Assembly (NCBI GenBank): GCA_036583965.1
Contig: JAZBQD010000015.1
Span: 65,068,330 to 65,132,329, forward strand
Direction of reading: 5' to 3'
Length of the DNA: 64,000 bases
Origin: Prunella strophiata
Lineage: Eukaryota > Chordata > Aves > Passeriformes > Prunellidae
Under the pieces are notes generated by a model, which did no database searches, was not told where the DNA came from, and saw only the letters and a program-made list of their open reading frames with translations. The position numbers were made by a program, and so were the translations under genes. Below, in pieces: positions 37,266 to 50,303 of the stretch (position 1 is the first letter of the stretch; every line of letters starts with the position of its first letter).

Positions 37266-40200
37266 GTGAGTATAACTTAAGCTGATTTTTACATTTTGTG
37301 GTAGTTTGTGTTGCCTGTTATGACTTTATTGCTGGTGCAGGTCCATGGAGAGATGTCAGCACTGGGGGCTGAAACAAGTGATGCCATGTTTGGTTCTTGC
37401 ACATACAGCTAAATCCTCTGAATGAGTCCTGTGGCATCTTACATGACACACATGTGACTTGATTGCACACAAGTTAAAACAACAATGAATTTTGGTTAAA
37501 GAAAAATCTGCTTTATGGTTAGTAGACTCATGGTATTCAAAATGTTTTGCAAGCAAGGAATTCCTTGTAAATTTGCTCTCTCTGCTGTTCTGTGCACACA
37601 TTGTGTTGCTTTGTAGGTTTAGGTTCATTTGCAAGAACAAAATATTTTAGCTTAAAGTTCTCCTTCTCTTTCTTATATATAAGGACCTCCAGTATCTACA
37701 GATAAAATAAATCTAAAAAAATATTTATAGATATAAATAGATATATTAATAGGATAGGGTTAAAAGACTACAGCATCGTGGTTACACTGTACTGACATAC
37801 ATTTAATCTTTTCCTTTTTGTGCTCACTCTGTGTGAGCAGGAAGTTTGACAAAAACCTGCACTGTGGATAGAAAATATGCATATTTGGAAAATAAGTGTT
37901 TCTTTTGGTGCTCTCTGGTCAGTTTGTAAATGTTTTTTTTTTTCCATGAAGCAACAGCAGATGTCTTCTCTGGGATAATATAATAAAATAATGGGAAAAT
38001 GTAGTTGCAATATTGATATCCTGGGAAGTGTAGGTTCTAAGTTTATCATCCCGGAATTCTTAGCTTTATTCTCTAATGAGCTTGGGTCAAAGGATGGATC
38101 AGTGTTTAAGCAGCTGCATTATCATCTGTGTTTCACCAGTCACTGTAAACAACAAGCAGGAAACCTATCCAGGTACTGTACTGACTTGATTCTGGAAGAA
38201 GAGAATCTGTGGGTTTGGGGAGAAGCATTATTAATCTGTTTAAACTGTTGATTAATTAATCTGTTTAATCTGTTATCCTGTTGTCTAAATTAATTTAGGT
38301 TAATATCACTGAAAACTGATGTTTTGAATGTAGTATGTCTATAATGGTTTTGGGATTTTTAGGTGGTTTAGTGTGCGTGTGCTCCTGATAAAATTTCTAA
38401 GTACATAAATTGTGTGTACTTTTATGATGGATCTGATTATAAGGACACAGCTAATAGAGCAGAGCCTGCTTATAATGGGAAAAGCACATTATATTGTCAC
38501 TGATTGTCAAATCATCCAACTGGGAATTTGATAACTAGGAATAGTTACCTAGCAAGGAGTTCCATAATGTTTTGAAAGAAAGGAAGCAGAAAGGGAGAGT
38601 GAAATATCCTTTCTCAGCAAGAATGAGGGCAGATCAGCCAAAAGCTGGGCTGAGGAAGCTGGGAAGACTCATTTTCTTGTATATTTGCAAAACTGAAGGG
38701 CTCTTTTGACTGGTAAAAAAGATACAGATGTGAGTAGCTATGTCTTCTGTATGTAGCTCTCTCACTGGTGTTGAGGGCAAAATGTGCCTGTACTACATGC
38801 AAGTGTTTCAGCTTTGTTTGTGTGCTGAACAAAGCCAGTTCTGGTTGCAGGGCTTTGGTGGTAGGGTTGTAGTTTCCTGAATTAAGAGGAGTGTTGAGGG
38901 CAAAGTTCTTTACCTTCACTGAAGTGCAAAGCCAGTAGCTCTTACTTGGCTCTTGGTTTTTTTGGTCTGGCTCAAACTGGGCAGAGAGCAGAGCTTAGAG
39001 AACTTCAAGGCACAAGCTTTTGTCTTCCCCAGCACCCTGTGCCAAAAGGTTCCATGCTTTAACAGCCTTCCTTCATCTGTTTTGAACCTGTGACCTGCTC
39101 TTTTCATTTGCACAGCAATTAATGCATAGCCTCCAGTGGGCTTCTGCTTAGTGCCAGCCCAGAAACACAATGCCAAGTGGGGGACTGGGAGATTAAAATT
39201 GTGTAAACCCCTTTGAGGCTCTAAGCCTTTGTCTTTAGTATGTATTGTTAAGGGCTAAACATCTTTAAGCCACCATTACAAGTAAGAGAGCACAAAATAG
39301 TCTTTGAATAGTGGAGATTGCTTCTGTGTGCTCCAAGGCCAGCAGCTTTTGAGTGCACTGTTGCCTTCAGTCCTGTAACTTTGCCAAAGAGATGGGACAA
39401 GCTGTGTTGATAGCTGTGATTTAGAAAACAAAATCATGATTAGAGTTTATCTGCTTTGAGACAGAAAAAACTTAAATTGTTTGAACAGCTTATTTTTAAT
39501 ACAAACCCCCAGCATGAAGCTGTAAAAAGCAAGATGTCAGCAGTAATGCAGAAAATACTGTAATGCCTATTCAGTGAATTCTGCATTAGTTTGTATCTTG
39601 TGCTCTTTGAAGATATCCATCAGAAGAATGTAGAAGGATGCAGAAGGATAAAAGGATGTAGATAGTCATCTAATAGTTTATTCTAAAACAAATCTTAGTG
39701 TACTGTTGTGTTTTGAGTTACTTGCTATTAACTCTAGAAGTAGAAATATTCTAATACAAGAAAACAATTTCTTATTCTAGCTGTTACAGAACTTCAACAG
39801 AGATGTAGTGCTTGGGGTGATTGAAGGGTGTCACTCTGATGTAGGATGTCTCTGCAGTGATTTATAGAAAAATGCAAAGCTTATTAGGGTTTTCAGTTAT
39901 TTTTGCTACAGTCTGTGTTTTCTAGTGAAGCAGGAGGCCTTGAAAGCTTCAGCTGAGGTTGGGAATAGCAATAATAAAATCTTGGGAGCTATTGAAGCTC
40001 AGTTGCCATGAGGAAGTGTTTCATTGATCTTTGTAGGAGCTGGTTGCATGCAATGTTTTCAATGGTTGGTTTGGGGTTTTGACACTTATTTTTGGCCATT
40101 GGTAGCTGATGTTTATTCATTTTCAATCCAGGAGTGTCCTTTCTTTGTCTCTTATTCTAAATCATCTTACTAAAAAAAAGGCTTTCTGTGGTTAACAGCT

Positions 40201-42439
40201 CCTTAAGCTCTGTATTTTATAGGGTCTCTCAAGGTCTCCCAGCCCTTCCTGTGTTTTACAGGAATTCATAGCTGAAGGATTGTCCACATTTATTAGCTTG
40301 GAACTTGTGTGCTTTCCTCGTGATTTTGTTTCTGTTCACAAGAACAATTACAAAGTAATAGAGAGGGAAGAATTTTTAAGATAAATCTTTGAATTCTCTA
40401 TTTTTTTTAGTTTGTGCAAATGAGCTGCTGTCATCCCTGTGAATGGATGGAAGCAAAAGAATTAAAATGCTCCTTTTATCACTGATCTCTTTCAGTGATC
40501 CTTTAAGTCCTTTATGTCTGATCTCTAGTGTCACAAAGACCCCTTAGCCTAAAGAAGGTCCATGTGGAACAGCCTTTCCCAGCTGTGCTCTGCAGCCAGT
40601 TGAATTTTTGAGGATGTGTGGTTGCACCCAGTGTATCTAGCATGTTGGGAAGCACTGGATTTACACTGTGTGTACAGCAAGACTGATGTGTGAGGACACC
40701 CTGTGCCTCCTGCAGGTGCTGCCCAGGCTATGGTGGGGATCAGGGTTCCCTGGGAAGATGAGTGCCAGGACCAACTTGTAGGGAATTGTCCTGGTAAACC
40801 ATGTTTGCAGCTGAACTCCTCAGTATTGACCAATTCCTAATTTTGGTTTTGATACAAGAGGTGAGAAGACAATGGAGGGAGGACATGGAGAAGATTGTGT
40901 GGAAGTGAAATAGGCTTTCATGAAAGCAAGTGAAAAAACAAGAGGGAAAAAACATGGCTGGAACTGTGTTGCCCAGAGTGGGCCTGACCAGCAGCAGTGT
41001 GTCAGGATGCACTGATTCTGACACTGAGATCCTCACCTCCATGAAAGGCAGCCTTCTGGCCAGGCTTTTTGGGAGAGTCAGGACCGTGTATGACTCACAA
41101 CAAAGGATCTCAACAGTGCTGGGGGACAGGTAGGAGGCAAGCTGGACAACAAATAATATAAGTACCTTTGTTTCCTCTACACGTGAAGAACTAGATTCCT
41201 GGATGTTTCAGCAGGTATTGGGTCAGGGACTTGTTTCATTATGACTGCCTCTGCTGTATCTATCTGAATTTTCTTTTAAGGGCTCATTGATCAGTTTTTT
41301 TCAGCTGCTGCTTTTGATATTACTGCCATGACTTCTTAAGTTGTGAGGGATGGGGAAAAATGAGCAGTTCAAACCAGTCAATTAGCCTCATAGTGTGATA
41401 TCTGAGAGTCTTTTTCCTTTTGTACTTCTTAATACTTTAACAAGTGTTCATGAAGCAGAAGAAAATAGGGACAAGCGTTATTTTCAATATACTGGATGTG
41501 GGAAACAAGGGAGACTGGTAAATATTTTGATAATGCTAAGTGTTTCCTTTTGTACTACTTTCTGAAACATACTATTTTCCCCATGAATAAGCTGTGACAT
41601 TCCTCTGTGACTCAGTTTCCCCTCCCTGAATCCCTCTTGTTCCTCTGGATGATGAGCCCTTTGACACTGTGGTTGTTGCAGGACATGTGTCCGTGAATTG
41701 TAGCCAAGAGCAAAAAATACCAGTCACAGATGGAGGGTCCCAAAAGCTGTGCTACATCCTGTAGCACTTGATGCTTCAGTTTCTAGCAGTGGCAGTGATA
41801 GGAATGCCAGTTCAGTAACTGGACACAGGCAGTGTGGCTGACTCCAGAGATGCAGAACAGGTGATGAGTGTGGAGCACTTCCAGCTGTGGCTGTCCTAGT
41901 CTATATTGTGGTTTGTGAACACTTGGTGGAAGATTCCAAAACACTAACAAATTCCAGTCTTTAGTCTTGCAGTAGCACCTGCTGTTTTGGGAGGACATTT
42001 TTCTGACTGCAGACTTGAGAAGCAGGCGTACAGGGCAGGTGGTTGTTGTGCTGTCTGTCAGTGATGCTTCTGCACCTCTCTCCTGCGTGTAAAGAATTCT
42101 CTCTGGGACAGCAAACAGTCTGTGCCTGGTTTCTTTTGTTATTGTGCGTGGTTGGAGCATAAGCTGAAGTGATTTCTCAGTTTTCTTCCACTGATATAGT
42201 CAGGTTTGTTGTCTACTTGTTACAAATCCCTTCAGTTTATTTTTGAATGTTTGGACATAGGCATCAGAATTAAAAGCAAATTGCTAGAATTGATCTGGAG
42301 TGGTATCGGCTTTCATTGTCTGTAAGGTAAATCTAATGAGAAGTATACTAGACCAGGAAAGATTTTTTACATAATTTTTTTATAATTCTGTGTTTAACTT
42401 CTGTCAAGCCTGCAAAGCAAAATGTTACTTGGTTATCAT

Positions 42440-42500
42440 ATGGATATGAATATATATATATATATATATCCATATTCATATATATATTCCTGGATATGAA
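42440..42500. repeat. (TA)n microsatellite with near-palindromic flanks
   Basis: The run of alternating TA is bracketed by GGATATGAATAT on the left and ATATCCATATTC, then ATATTCCTGGATATGAAT, on the right. A single strand could therefore fold into an AT hairpin with few mismatches. The GGATATGAAT word occurs on both sides as a direct repeat as well. Confidence 0.8.
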
Positions 42501-44941
42501 TTAGGATAGGCTAATGGTCTTGAAGGATGTCCTTACATCTCTCTATTATTCTTGGTCAGTTTCTCTGGTCTGCAGTTAAACCACATCATTTATCAGGATG
42601 CTTCTGAGATGTCTCTGTGCTGACTCAGACTGGGACAGGCCAGGCTTCCATGAATGCCACACAATATGTGGAAGTCTCTGGGCTGGTAAAGATCCATTAA
42701 GACCTACCAGTGCCCTCATGGCTCTGGAGTTAGTATCTGTGGCCTTGTACTTCCCAAGATCACAATCTGGAGCTTTTTCACAGCTTCATCTGCCCTTCTG
42801 CTGCTGGACAGCTTTGCTTGCACCCTGCATTGCCTGCACTGTCCCACTTTGTCTGACTTATGGAAGGTGGCAGCCCTTCTTCACAGGGCAGGAGAGAACT
42901 TGGCATGGGAGCTGCAGAATGGTGTCAGTAGAAGGGGACTGCTGGAGGACAACTGGTCTGCCTTGTTCATGCCAGGGACACCTGAGAAAACTGATAAAAC
43001 TTTGCACCTGGATCAGGTTGGTCCTCCAGCGGTGTTGATGTGGTTCTGTACCTCTGTGCCGGGGCCCTGTTCAACAAGATGGTGACAGCAGTGTCCAAAG
43101 AGGGTCTAAATCAAAACTGGCCAGCTGAGACTGAAACACCCCTGTAAGATCCTGCCAGTATTTTGTGAAAATTTGGTCTCATTTGAGCCCAAACACAAAC
43201 TGTTGACCTCATTAATTCCCAGCTTGGTTTTGTAATGTGAATGCTGTTTGAGTAGAAGTGCATTCCCTTTTTTCTTCTTTTCTTTCAAGGTGGGTAGGTG
43301 AGATTGTAGAGCAGCATCCTGAAAAATGCCTGCAGGTCTTGTCTGTTGAAAGGGGTGTCTCTATCCAAGCTCCTCATAGCAGCTTCAGTTGTATCTGGTT
43401 TCTTGGGGCTTTGTTCAGTCATGTTTGATACCCTCAAGGACAGTGGCTCCACAGTCCCTCTGGGCACCTGTGCTTTGTCAGAACAGCCTCATGGTGACAG
43501 TCTTCCTGTCTAGCTGGGATTTCTCCTGAGTCTGGTGCCACTCATCCTTCTGCCACAGAATACCTCTGAGAAGTGTCAATCATCTCCTCTACAGCATTTC
43601 AGTAGGCAGCTGAAGTCACCAGTCAGGTGAGCCTTCATTTCCAAGAGGAATGTAACTTTCTAAGAGGGATTAGAGAAACATGAGAACAACAGCTCATTGT
43701 TTTACATTGTGAACTCTTGGGAGATTATCCTGTTTCTAAATATATGTTTGTGTACTCCCTGAGTTTCTACATGACCCCAGTTCTCATTTGGTTTTCTGTT
43801 ATTATAATAATGTTGAAAAAGGTGACCAGCAAAAGAAAAGAGGGCTTTTGCTCCTTTGTTCCCTTTTAAATCTGTAAATGTAGAGAAATCCCCAAACTGT
43901 GGTTTGGTGGGTAGAATTTTTATTGGTTTGAATTTTTGATGTTTTCTTCCTCCATGTGATACATACATTTTTAACTTCTCTGCTTTAGAAGGTTGTGTGA
44001 GTAATGGCAGGCAGCTTGGTAGGATTCAGGTGCCTAGGAAACCAGAAACCAAGAAGACAGTTGAAGGGATAATTGACTTTTGGTTTTAAAGGTACTGGCT
44101 TTTGTTTAGCACACCTTCTTTTCTGAACTTGATCATTGAGCATGATTCTCTCTCTTGTACCTCCAGGCATGATTTGAGAAAGCTTTCAACCAATATTTTT
44201 CAGAGGACAAATAAAACTATCAATAAAAATGGGCTTCCTCTTACTGGTAGTTAAATATATAAATAAGCATAAGGGAGCTTATCTATTCAAGATGTTCTTC
44301 ATGCATTTTAAACTAGCAAAGAAACCCAACTAAAAAGGGTCAAATGCAATTTTTTTTCCTTTTCAGGTCACCTTTGAGGGCTGTATAAATCAATACAAGG
44401 AGTTTTGATTCTTTTAGGAAGCATGTAGAAAGGTGGTGGAATTTGCAAAGCTCAGGTGTGTGATGGGATTGTGTCAGACTGTGGAAATCCTCCTTTCAGT
44501 CTTTATTTGCTACTCACATGGATCCTTATAAGCTTGACTGCTTTAGCAGCTGTAGTTTATCTGCTGTATCTCAACACAAATATATCCTTCCCATGCTGTA
44601 TATCTATTTGGAGAAAATATTGGCTACTACCATTAGGAAATGCTGAGCTACTTACTTTTTCCTCATCACTTTGATAAAGTGGGTGATCAACAGGAGACCA
44701 TGCTGAGATGAATACATGCTTCCAGTATTTTAAATTATTTTTTTTAATAGGCGCTTCTTTCATGTAGGAATTGATTGGTGTTTGTTTTCAACACATGAAT
44801 CCCAGTCAATGACTACTGTGTTATGTCAGTTAATGGAGGCATTATTCATTTGATAGGGCAAAGAAATTTTGCTGAGATTAAAGAGGAATAAATGGAAGTT
44901 AATCTAACATTTCACCTTCCAGTTTACCTGAAAAAATTAAA

Positions 44942-45275
44942 AGAGGGCCACAGTGGTCTCTGAACCTGATGATAGGAAGTGGAGAGGAAGGTGCTGAGCT
45001 CTCCTCCCTGGCATCCAGTGAAAGGATGCAGGGGAATGGTTCAAAGCTGGATCATGGGAGGTTCAAACATTGGGAAGCATTTCTTTACCAAGAGGGTTGT
45101 CAAACACTGGAACAGACTTCTTAGAGTAATTGACTGTCCCAAGCCTGTCAGTCTTAAGAGATGTTTGGACAATGCCCTTAACATGAAATGGTCAGGCAGT
45201 GGGACTAGATGATCATTGTGGGTCCCTTCCAGCTGAACTACTTGTTCTGTTCTAGCATAATCATAGGATTCTGAC
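44942..45275 (+). mobile_element. CR1 LINE 3' end
   Basis: The copy contains the classic CR1 tail: 'agagggccacagtggtctct', 'ttctttaccaagagggttgt', 'caaacactggaacagacttc', 'gtgggactagatgatcattg', 'tgggtcccttccagctgaac' and a decayed ATTCT-type terminus near 45265. It is 5'-truncated. A 77-codon open frame at 44979-45212 lies inside it and is not a host gene. Confidence 0.9.
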
Positions 45276-47942
45276 TACCTGCAGTTTGATCAGGTTTGGG
45301 TTTTTCTTCCCTTACTATGGGTAAAGTAGCTTAGACACTGTCTTCCTATCATAACACAGTCCTAAAGCAATTAATCCCTTTCCTCCTCCTTGTTCTGCAC
45401 TGATATTTCTGAGTCCAAACAGGGTACAGGGATTATGGTGGGGTATGGTTGAAATGAGTCTGGTCAGTCTTGGTCCTGCACTGTGAGAGCCATAGTTGAG
45501 TTTCTTTGGTGAGTCCAGGTCCTGAAATTATGTGTGGTCATTTAGCCAGAGCACAAGATAGGCAGAGATACAGTCTTAGGTGCTGAGAGAAGAGCAAGGC
45601 TCCTCTGGTTTTATTCAGCTTCCTAGTGAGACTTCAGAATTCATTGCTTTCACTTCCCTCTAATTGAGTCAGCAAGCAGTATGTAGCCAAGCCCAAACCT
45701 ATTTTAGGCTTTAGCTAGAATGTTTTGATTTTTTTTCAGCTCAGAGGGACATTTGGAAGGCTGGTGTGGTACACAGTGTGAAGAAGCCCTCTGACATTAT
45801 CTGAGGCAAAGAAGTGTTAAAATTCAGCCTGATTTTCACAGAAATTGCACAAAATATCTGGCTCTGAAATTGGAGCTGGTTCATAAATCTGCATGAAGAC
45901 TTCCAGGCCTGGGAGCTCTGGGCCAATAATACTGTCAGTCCATGCCCTACCACTGTCTTTGTATTTATGATCCTTGTGGTGGCACATCACACACTTGATG
46001 TGTAGTGCAGGATGGGGTAAAACAGCAGCTCACTGTTGCTTCTGAAGAGAGGTGACTTCAATGCTTGCTGTGCTTTATCTCCTGGAGCTGTCTGCCTCTG
46101 CCTGCTTAGGTACAGAGAGTGATGATAGCTTCCTATCCAAGCTGTAGCTTAATGGTCTGCTCAAGTAGTTCCTGGAGTCTTGTTAGGTATTTTTTTAGCC
46201 ATTATTTGAAGTATTTGCACTTCGCAAATAATCAGTTTGAAACTTACTCTTATTTGAGCTTTAATGTACCTTAAAGACCACATGCCAAGAAAAGGGGCTA
46301 TTGGCTGTTTTTTCATTGGGAATTATTATAGTTCAGGTTGTGCAGTGCTTGTTCCAGAACATGGTACTAACAGGAGTTTTTGGCATGTATTATAGATGTT
46401 TTTTACATGAAGCTAAACTTTTCTTTTAATGCATTAATTATGTTTGTCTTTGAGGGACTTTTCTTTAGCCCAAATAAATATTGAATAGAAAGACATTTTC
46501 ACAGCTAGGTATTTGAAGAATAAAAAATTTATCTGCCCTGGAGCTATGAAAGTAACAGACTTATATAATTTCAGTTGAAAAAAAAGAGAAAGGCAAAGTT
46601 TCAATGTTGATATTTTTTTCCTTATCAAAAATTTTAGATTTCAAAAAGCTGTAATTTTTCATATGAGAGCAAAATAGAGACAAAGTAAATTATTTGCAAC
46701 TCAAAGGAATGTATTTATATGAGCTTCTGTAATGTTTTATTTTCATTCTGGTAGAGATCTCTACCAGATTAGGGATTATAAGAATTGATTTTTTGGCAGC
46801 CTCACCTAAGGGAGTCTTGCAAGTCTCCTACAAATAAAATCACCTTCAGAATCATTGTTCCATTTCTCTTTCTACCTCTTGTGAGATTTATTTACCTTAA
46901 GGGTCATAAGCTGTCAGACTTTTGATCTCTACACATCTATACCTGTGATAAATTTTTGCCTTGGTTTAGTACATAGTTAGTAAATAAATATCAGTATTAC
47001 TAGACAAGAAAAAAATTTTGCACATTTATTCAGCCATAGTAGCATGGTGGTAGTGTAACAATAAGTAGTCATTGAGAGATTATCCTTTTTCTGAAAACAT
47101 TAATGCTTTAATAGGAAAGACAGAAGAGGGTTTTTTTGCTAAGATTTTGTTTCATAGTACCTAGTTTATAATTTTAAAATATATATAAAGATGGGAAAAC
47201 ACTTATTTCAAAGGAATCCAAAACTCTCTTACCAGTTTGTATGACAGAAGCATTTACATGGAGTTGCTTCAAATAAGATTGCAGCCTTCTGTAGGACATT
47301 GAGCAGAGACTGTCAAAGATTTAAGCTAAATTTACACCAGATTGTGTTTATTGCTGCCTTTCTGTAGATGCAACACTGACAAGAGAGTGTGTAAAGTTTG
47401 CTGGGAATCATATGTTTTTGTCATCATTGTTGCACTATTCCAGATCTTCTGCCTTAGTTTAAAAAGGAAGGGGTGTGGTATACCTCAGTGTTTCCCAAAT
47501 GCTTTTATTGGGGTTAAGTCTCCATCCTTACCTTGAAAAGACTTGGCTGTGTAGCAGTAGAAGGCAGGATAGAGCAGGCTCTGGAGGGTCTCCAGCAAAC
47601 AGAGGTTCAAAGGAGGCTGAAACTCAGGGGTTTGGGGCAAAAGGGCACCTTCCTTACACACCACTGCTTTGTGGCCTTGCATTTTGAAGTTTCTTCTCTG
47701 GAAGAGTGGCTTTCCCTGGCAGTACTGATGAATTTAAAAATTAAGCTTTCCCATGTGGAAGAAGGGAAGTTATTAAACAGTGCCAATAAACATTTTCACC
47801 AATATGCAGAAGTTTAGAAAATAAATACAGAAATATTTCCTTATAAGAGATTTTTATCTGTTAAATTTTACTGTAATCAGTTTATGGGGTCAACAAAATC
47901 TTGAAATGGAATTGCTTCTAAGTGTGGATTTTCTTTTTTTAG

Positions 47943-47985
47943 CACTGGTTGGACCATTCAAAGTTCATTAAGAAGCAAATAAAAA
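47943..47985 (+). CDS. EPB41L4B: EPB41L4B exon, F1 lobe (43 nt)
   Basis: This small exon (phase 0 to phase 1) encodes HWLDHSKFIKKQIK plus the first base of an Ile codon. It lies in the F1 lobe and fits the start of the FERM signature: Trp, a hydrophobic residue, a basic residue four positions on, then KKQ. The acceptor is TTTTTTTAG|CAC and the donor AAAAA|GTAAGT. The 'HWLDH.K.IKKQ' wording is what I recall for EPB41L4B, whereas EPB41L5 reads closer to HWLDGTK. It was too short to stand out as an open frame and was found by completing the FERM domain. Confidence 0.94.
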
Positions 47986-50224
47986 GTAAGTACTGTGTCT
48001 CTGCCTGTTTACTTTGTTACTTCCTAAAGAATTTGAATTCAGTGTATTAGAACATGATAGAGAATATTTAAATATGGCCTTTAATTGAATAAATATTCCT
48101 TAGAAAATAGTTTTAATTTAATGGGTGATTGGCTGACTATATTAAGTCTTAAGGCAAGAGCCCTTGTTAAGCAGTAGCCCAGCCTTCAGAAGCCCTTGTT
48201 AAACCTGTGCTGTTTGTCTAAGGCAGAGTAGGTTGCCAGGTAATTTCAGTGTGATCTTTGAAATTAGGTTGCCTGGACACAGATTGTGATCCTGTCACTG
48301 CTTCTGATCCAGAACAGATATCCTGCAATTTCTTTCAGAGAGTGAATGGAAAATACTTCATTGTGTAATGATTAATTTTTAATTTTTTTTTTTCCAGACT
48401 GTTATTTTAGAAGTTAAGATAGCAGAAATACCTGCTGTTTTGTCAAATGTAGTTTGAAATAGCTGCTTTTTCATCAAAGGTAGTTTTGGATGGAGGGGTT
48501 GGGTTGATGGACTGTGTTTGCTGTGAAAATTGTCTAAGGTAGGGAAGTAGCTCCTGGATTTTTGATACTCTGGTTGCAGGCTTGGGTACAGTACAGCACT
48601 GGCATTAACATGTGTTGTTACAATACTGCAGTTGGCAACAGGCATGGGCCATGAAGACATGGCTTCAGTGAGATTAAAATGTCTTTTTCAAGAAAGTTGT
48701 TGACCACCTTGGAGGACCTCACAGAGATAGATCTCGATTGCTTCAGTAGGGCTTTGCCTTTCTTCTTGATGAGTACCCAAGTATCTAGATGATTTTTGTA
48801 AACAGTGGAGGTCTTTAAAGGCCTTTAGGATAGTTTGCTATCCTAAATAGTCACCCCATGGTGTGTGGGTGTCAGCCTGATGGAATCCATGGTGAAGATA
48901 GCTGCTGTGGGTAAAGTTTTTGCTGTTTGGTTTTCTCTCCCCTTTTCATCACATCACAGACTGCATTACCTTAGGTGGCTAGCTGATTTACAGCTTCACT
49001 TTCTCTAATAGCCTTGTCCTGGAAAATCAGTGATTCTGTAACACCTTCAGCCACTCTAGTTGCATGTTTTTGTCTGTTTTTAATGTGTGAAGGGCCTGTT
49101 TTAAAAAGAATTTGTCCAATCCTGGCTCTGAGGAATGCTGAAGAGGGAAGCAATTTGTTGGGTGTTGTAAAGGCCTGTCTCACAATAGGTTACTTTCCTT
49201 TACTTTGAATTCAGCAGATGCTTTGTGAAGAGTTCCTCTTTCATGATGGATGTTGCTCACTGCTGTCATTTCCAAGGCATTATCTCACCTTTGCAGACCT
49301 CACCAGTGGTGCCAAGCTGTGAGCTCAGGGTGCTATAACCTGACTTACAGGAGCTGTCATGGAGACAGAATCAAAGCTCTAATTATTTGACTTTTAGCTG
49401 CATATCATTTAGTAGAAGGATCATTAATAGGCACATGTTTGCTTGTTGATGTGGTGTTACAGAAGACCTTAGAAAAGTGAGGAAAAGTAATTTTTCCATC
49501 AATTAATACATCAGCAGGCAGTTGGTCGGACAATGAGGGTTAGGCAGCTAAGGATGCATTGGTTACAGTTTCATGGTAGCTGGATAACTTCTTGTTATAT
49601 ATGTGACATGGAAAGTCCAATGTAGCATTCACCTTCTGACATTAGAAAACACAGTTCTTGCAACCCCATGGAATCTTTTAGCTTTCTGTGTTCATGGGTG
49701 CTTTCCAGAGTCTTCTCCAGCACTTTTCAGTCTATTTATCTTACCTTTTCAAATCAATCAATGTGTTTCAATCAAAAGCTGATCTATTGGGTAGGGTTTT
49801 GTTTGTTTTTTTTTTTTTGGAGTAGTGTTTGTGCCTGGTAAGAAGGAGAATCCCTCTCTCCTTCCCTCTTCCTTCCTTTTCCCCCTGGGCCCAGCAACAG
49901 GGACTGTACCTGGAAATTGCTGTCACTCACAGTGGGCTGTGAGGCACCCCTCTTTGGACAAAAAATGTGTTTGCCAAATGAACTATTGCCTTGATAAATT
50001 TGAATTAATGAGTATCAAAAAGTATGGTAATCATCTACATTTTTTGTTTATTGCATGCGTTTTTAAATTTAAAATACATGAAATATTTTCTTTAATGAAT
50101 TTGAAAAAATGTAATTAATTCTGGGTCCTCTTGGGTTGTGGGGTGGTGTGGTGACTGTTGTACCTTAGGAGGACTGCAATGAGTATAAACCTTTTTCCCC
50201 CATTTAAAATCTGTGCCTGTGCAG
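47986..50224 (+). other. EPB41L4B: EPB41L4B intron, 2.2 kb
   Basis: GTAAGT to CCTGTGCAG. No repeat or gene is recognised. A T-rich run lies near 49800-49819. Confidence 0.9.
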
Positions 50225-50303
50225 TTGGACCTCCGTACACGCTGCATTTCCGAATTAAGTACTACTCGTCAGAACCGAACAACCTTCACGAGGAGTTTAC
50301 CAG
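50225..50303 (+). CDS. EPB41L4B: EPB41L4B exon, end of F1 and start of F2 (79 nt)
   Basis: The exon (phase 1 to phase 2) completes an Ile codon and encodes [20 protein letters not shown] then HEEFT and two bases of an Arg codon. '[18 protein letters not shown]' is the end of the F1 lobe and the linker into F2 in Lulu-type FERM proteins. It contains six CpG dinucleotides in 79 nt against an almost CpG-free intronic background, consistent with coding constraint. The acceptor is GTGCAG|TT and the donor CCAG|GTAGGA. A longer open frame overlapping this exon (50213-50608) is in another frame and is spurious. Confidence 0.96.

Larger units (their letters stand above)
37266..47942 (+). other. EPB41L4B: EPB41L4B intron, 10.7 kb
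   Basis: This is the largest intron fully contained in the window, GTGAGT to TTTTTTTAG. It contains a CR1 3' end at 44942-45275 and a TA-repeat hairpin near 42440-42500. A somewhat GC-richer block at about 42590-43100 holds a 146-codon + strand open frame with no recognised family. No other gene is seen. Confidence 0.9.

Noticed and set aside
38900..39180. Stretch with 'ttttgaacctgtgacctgct' that faintly recalls a minus-strand avian repeat
   Set aside because: The resemblance covers only a few short words; not enough to assign a repeat family.
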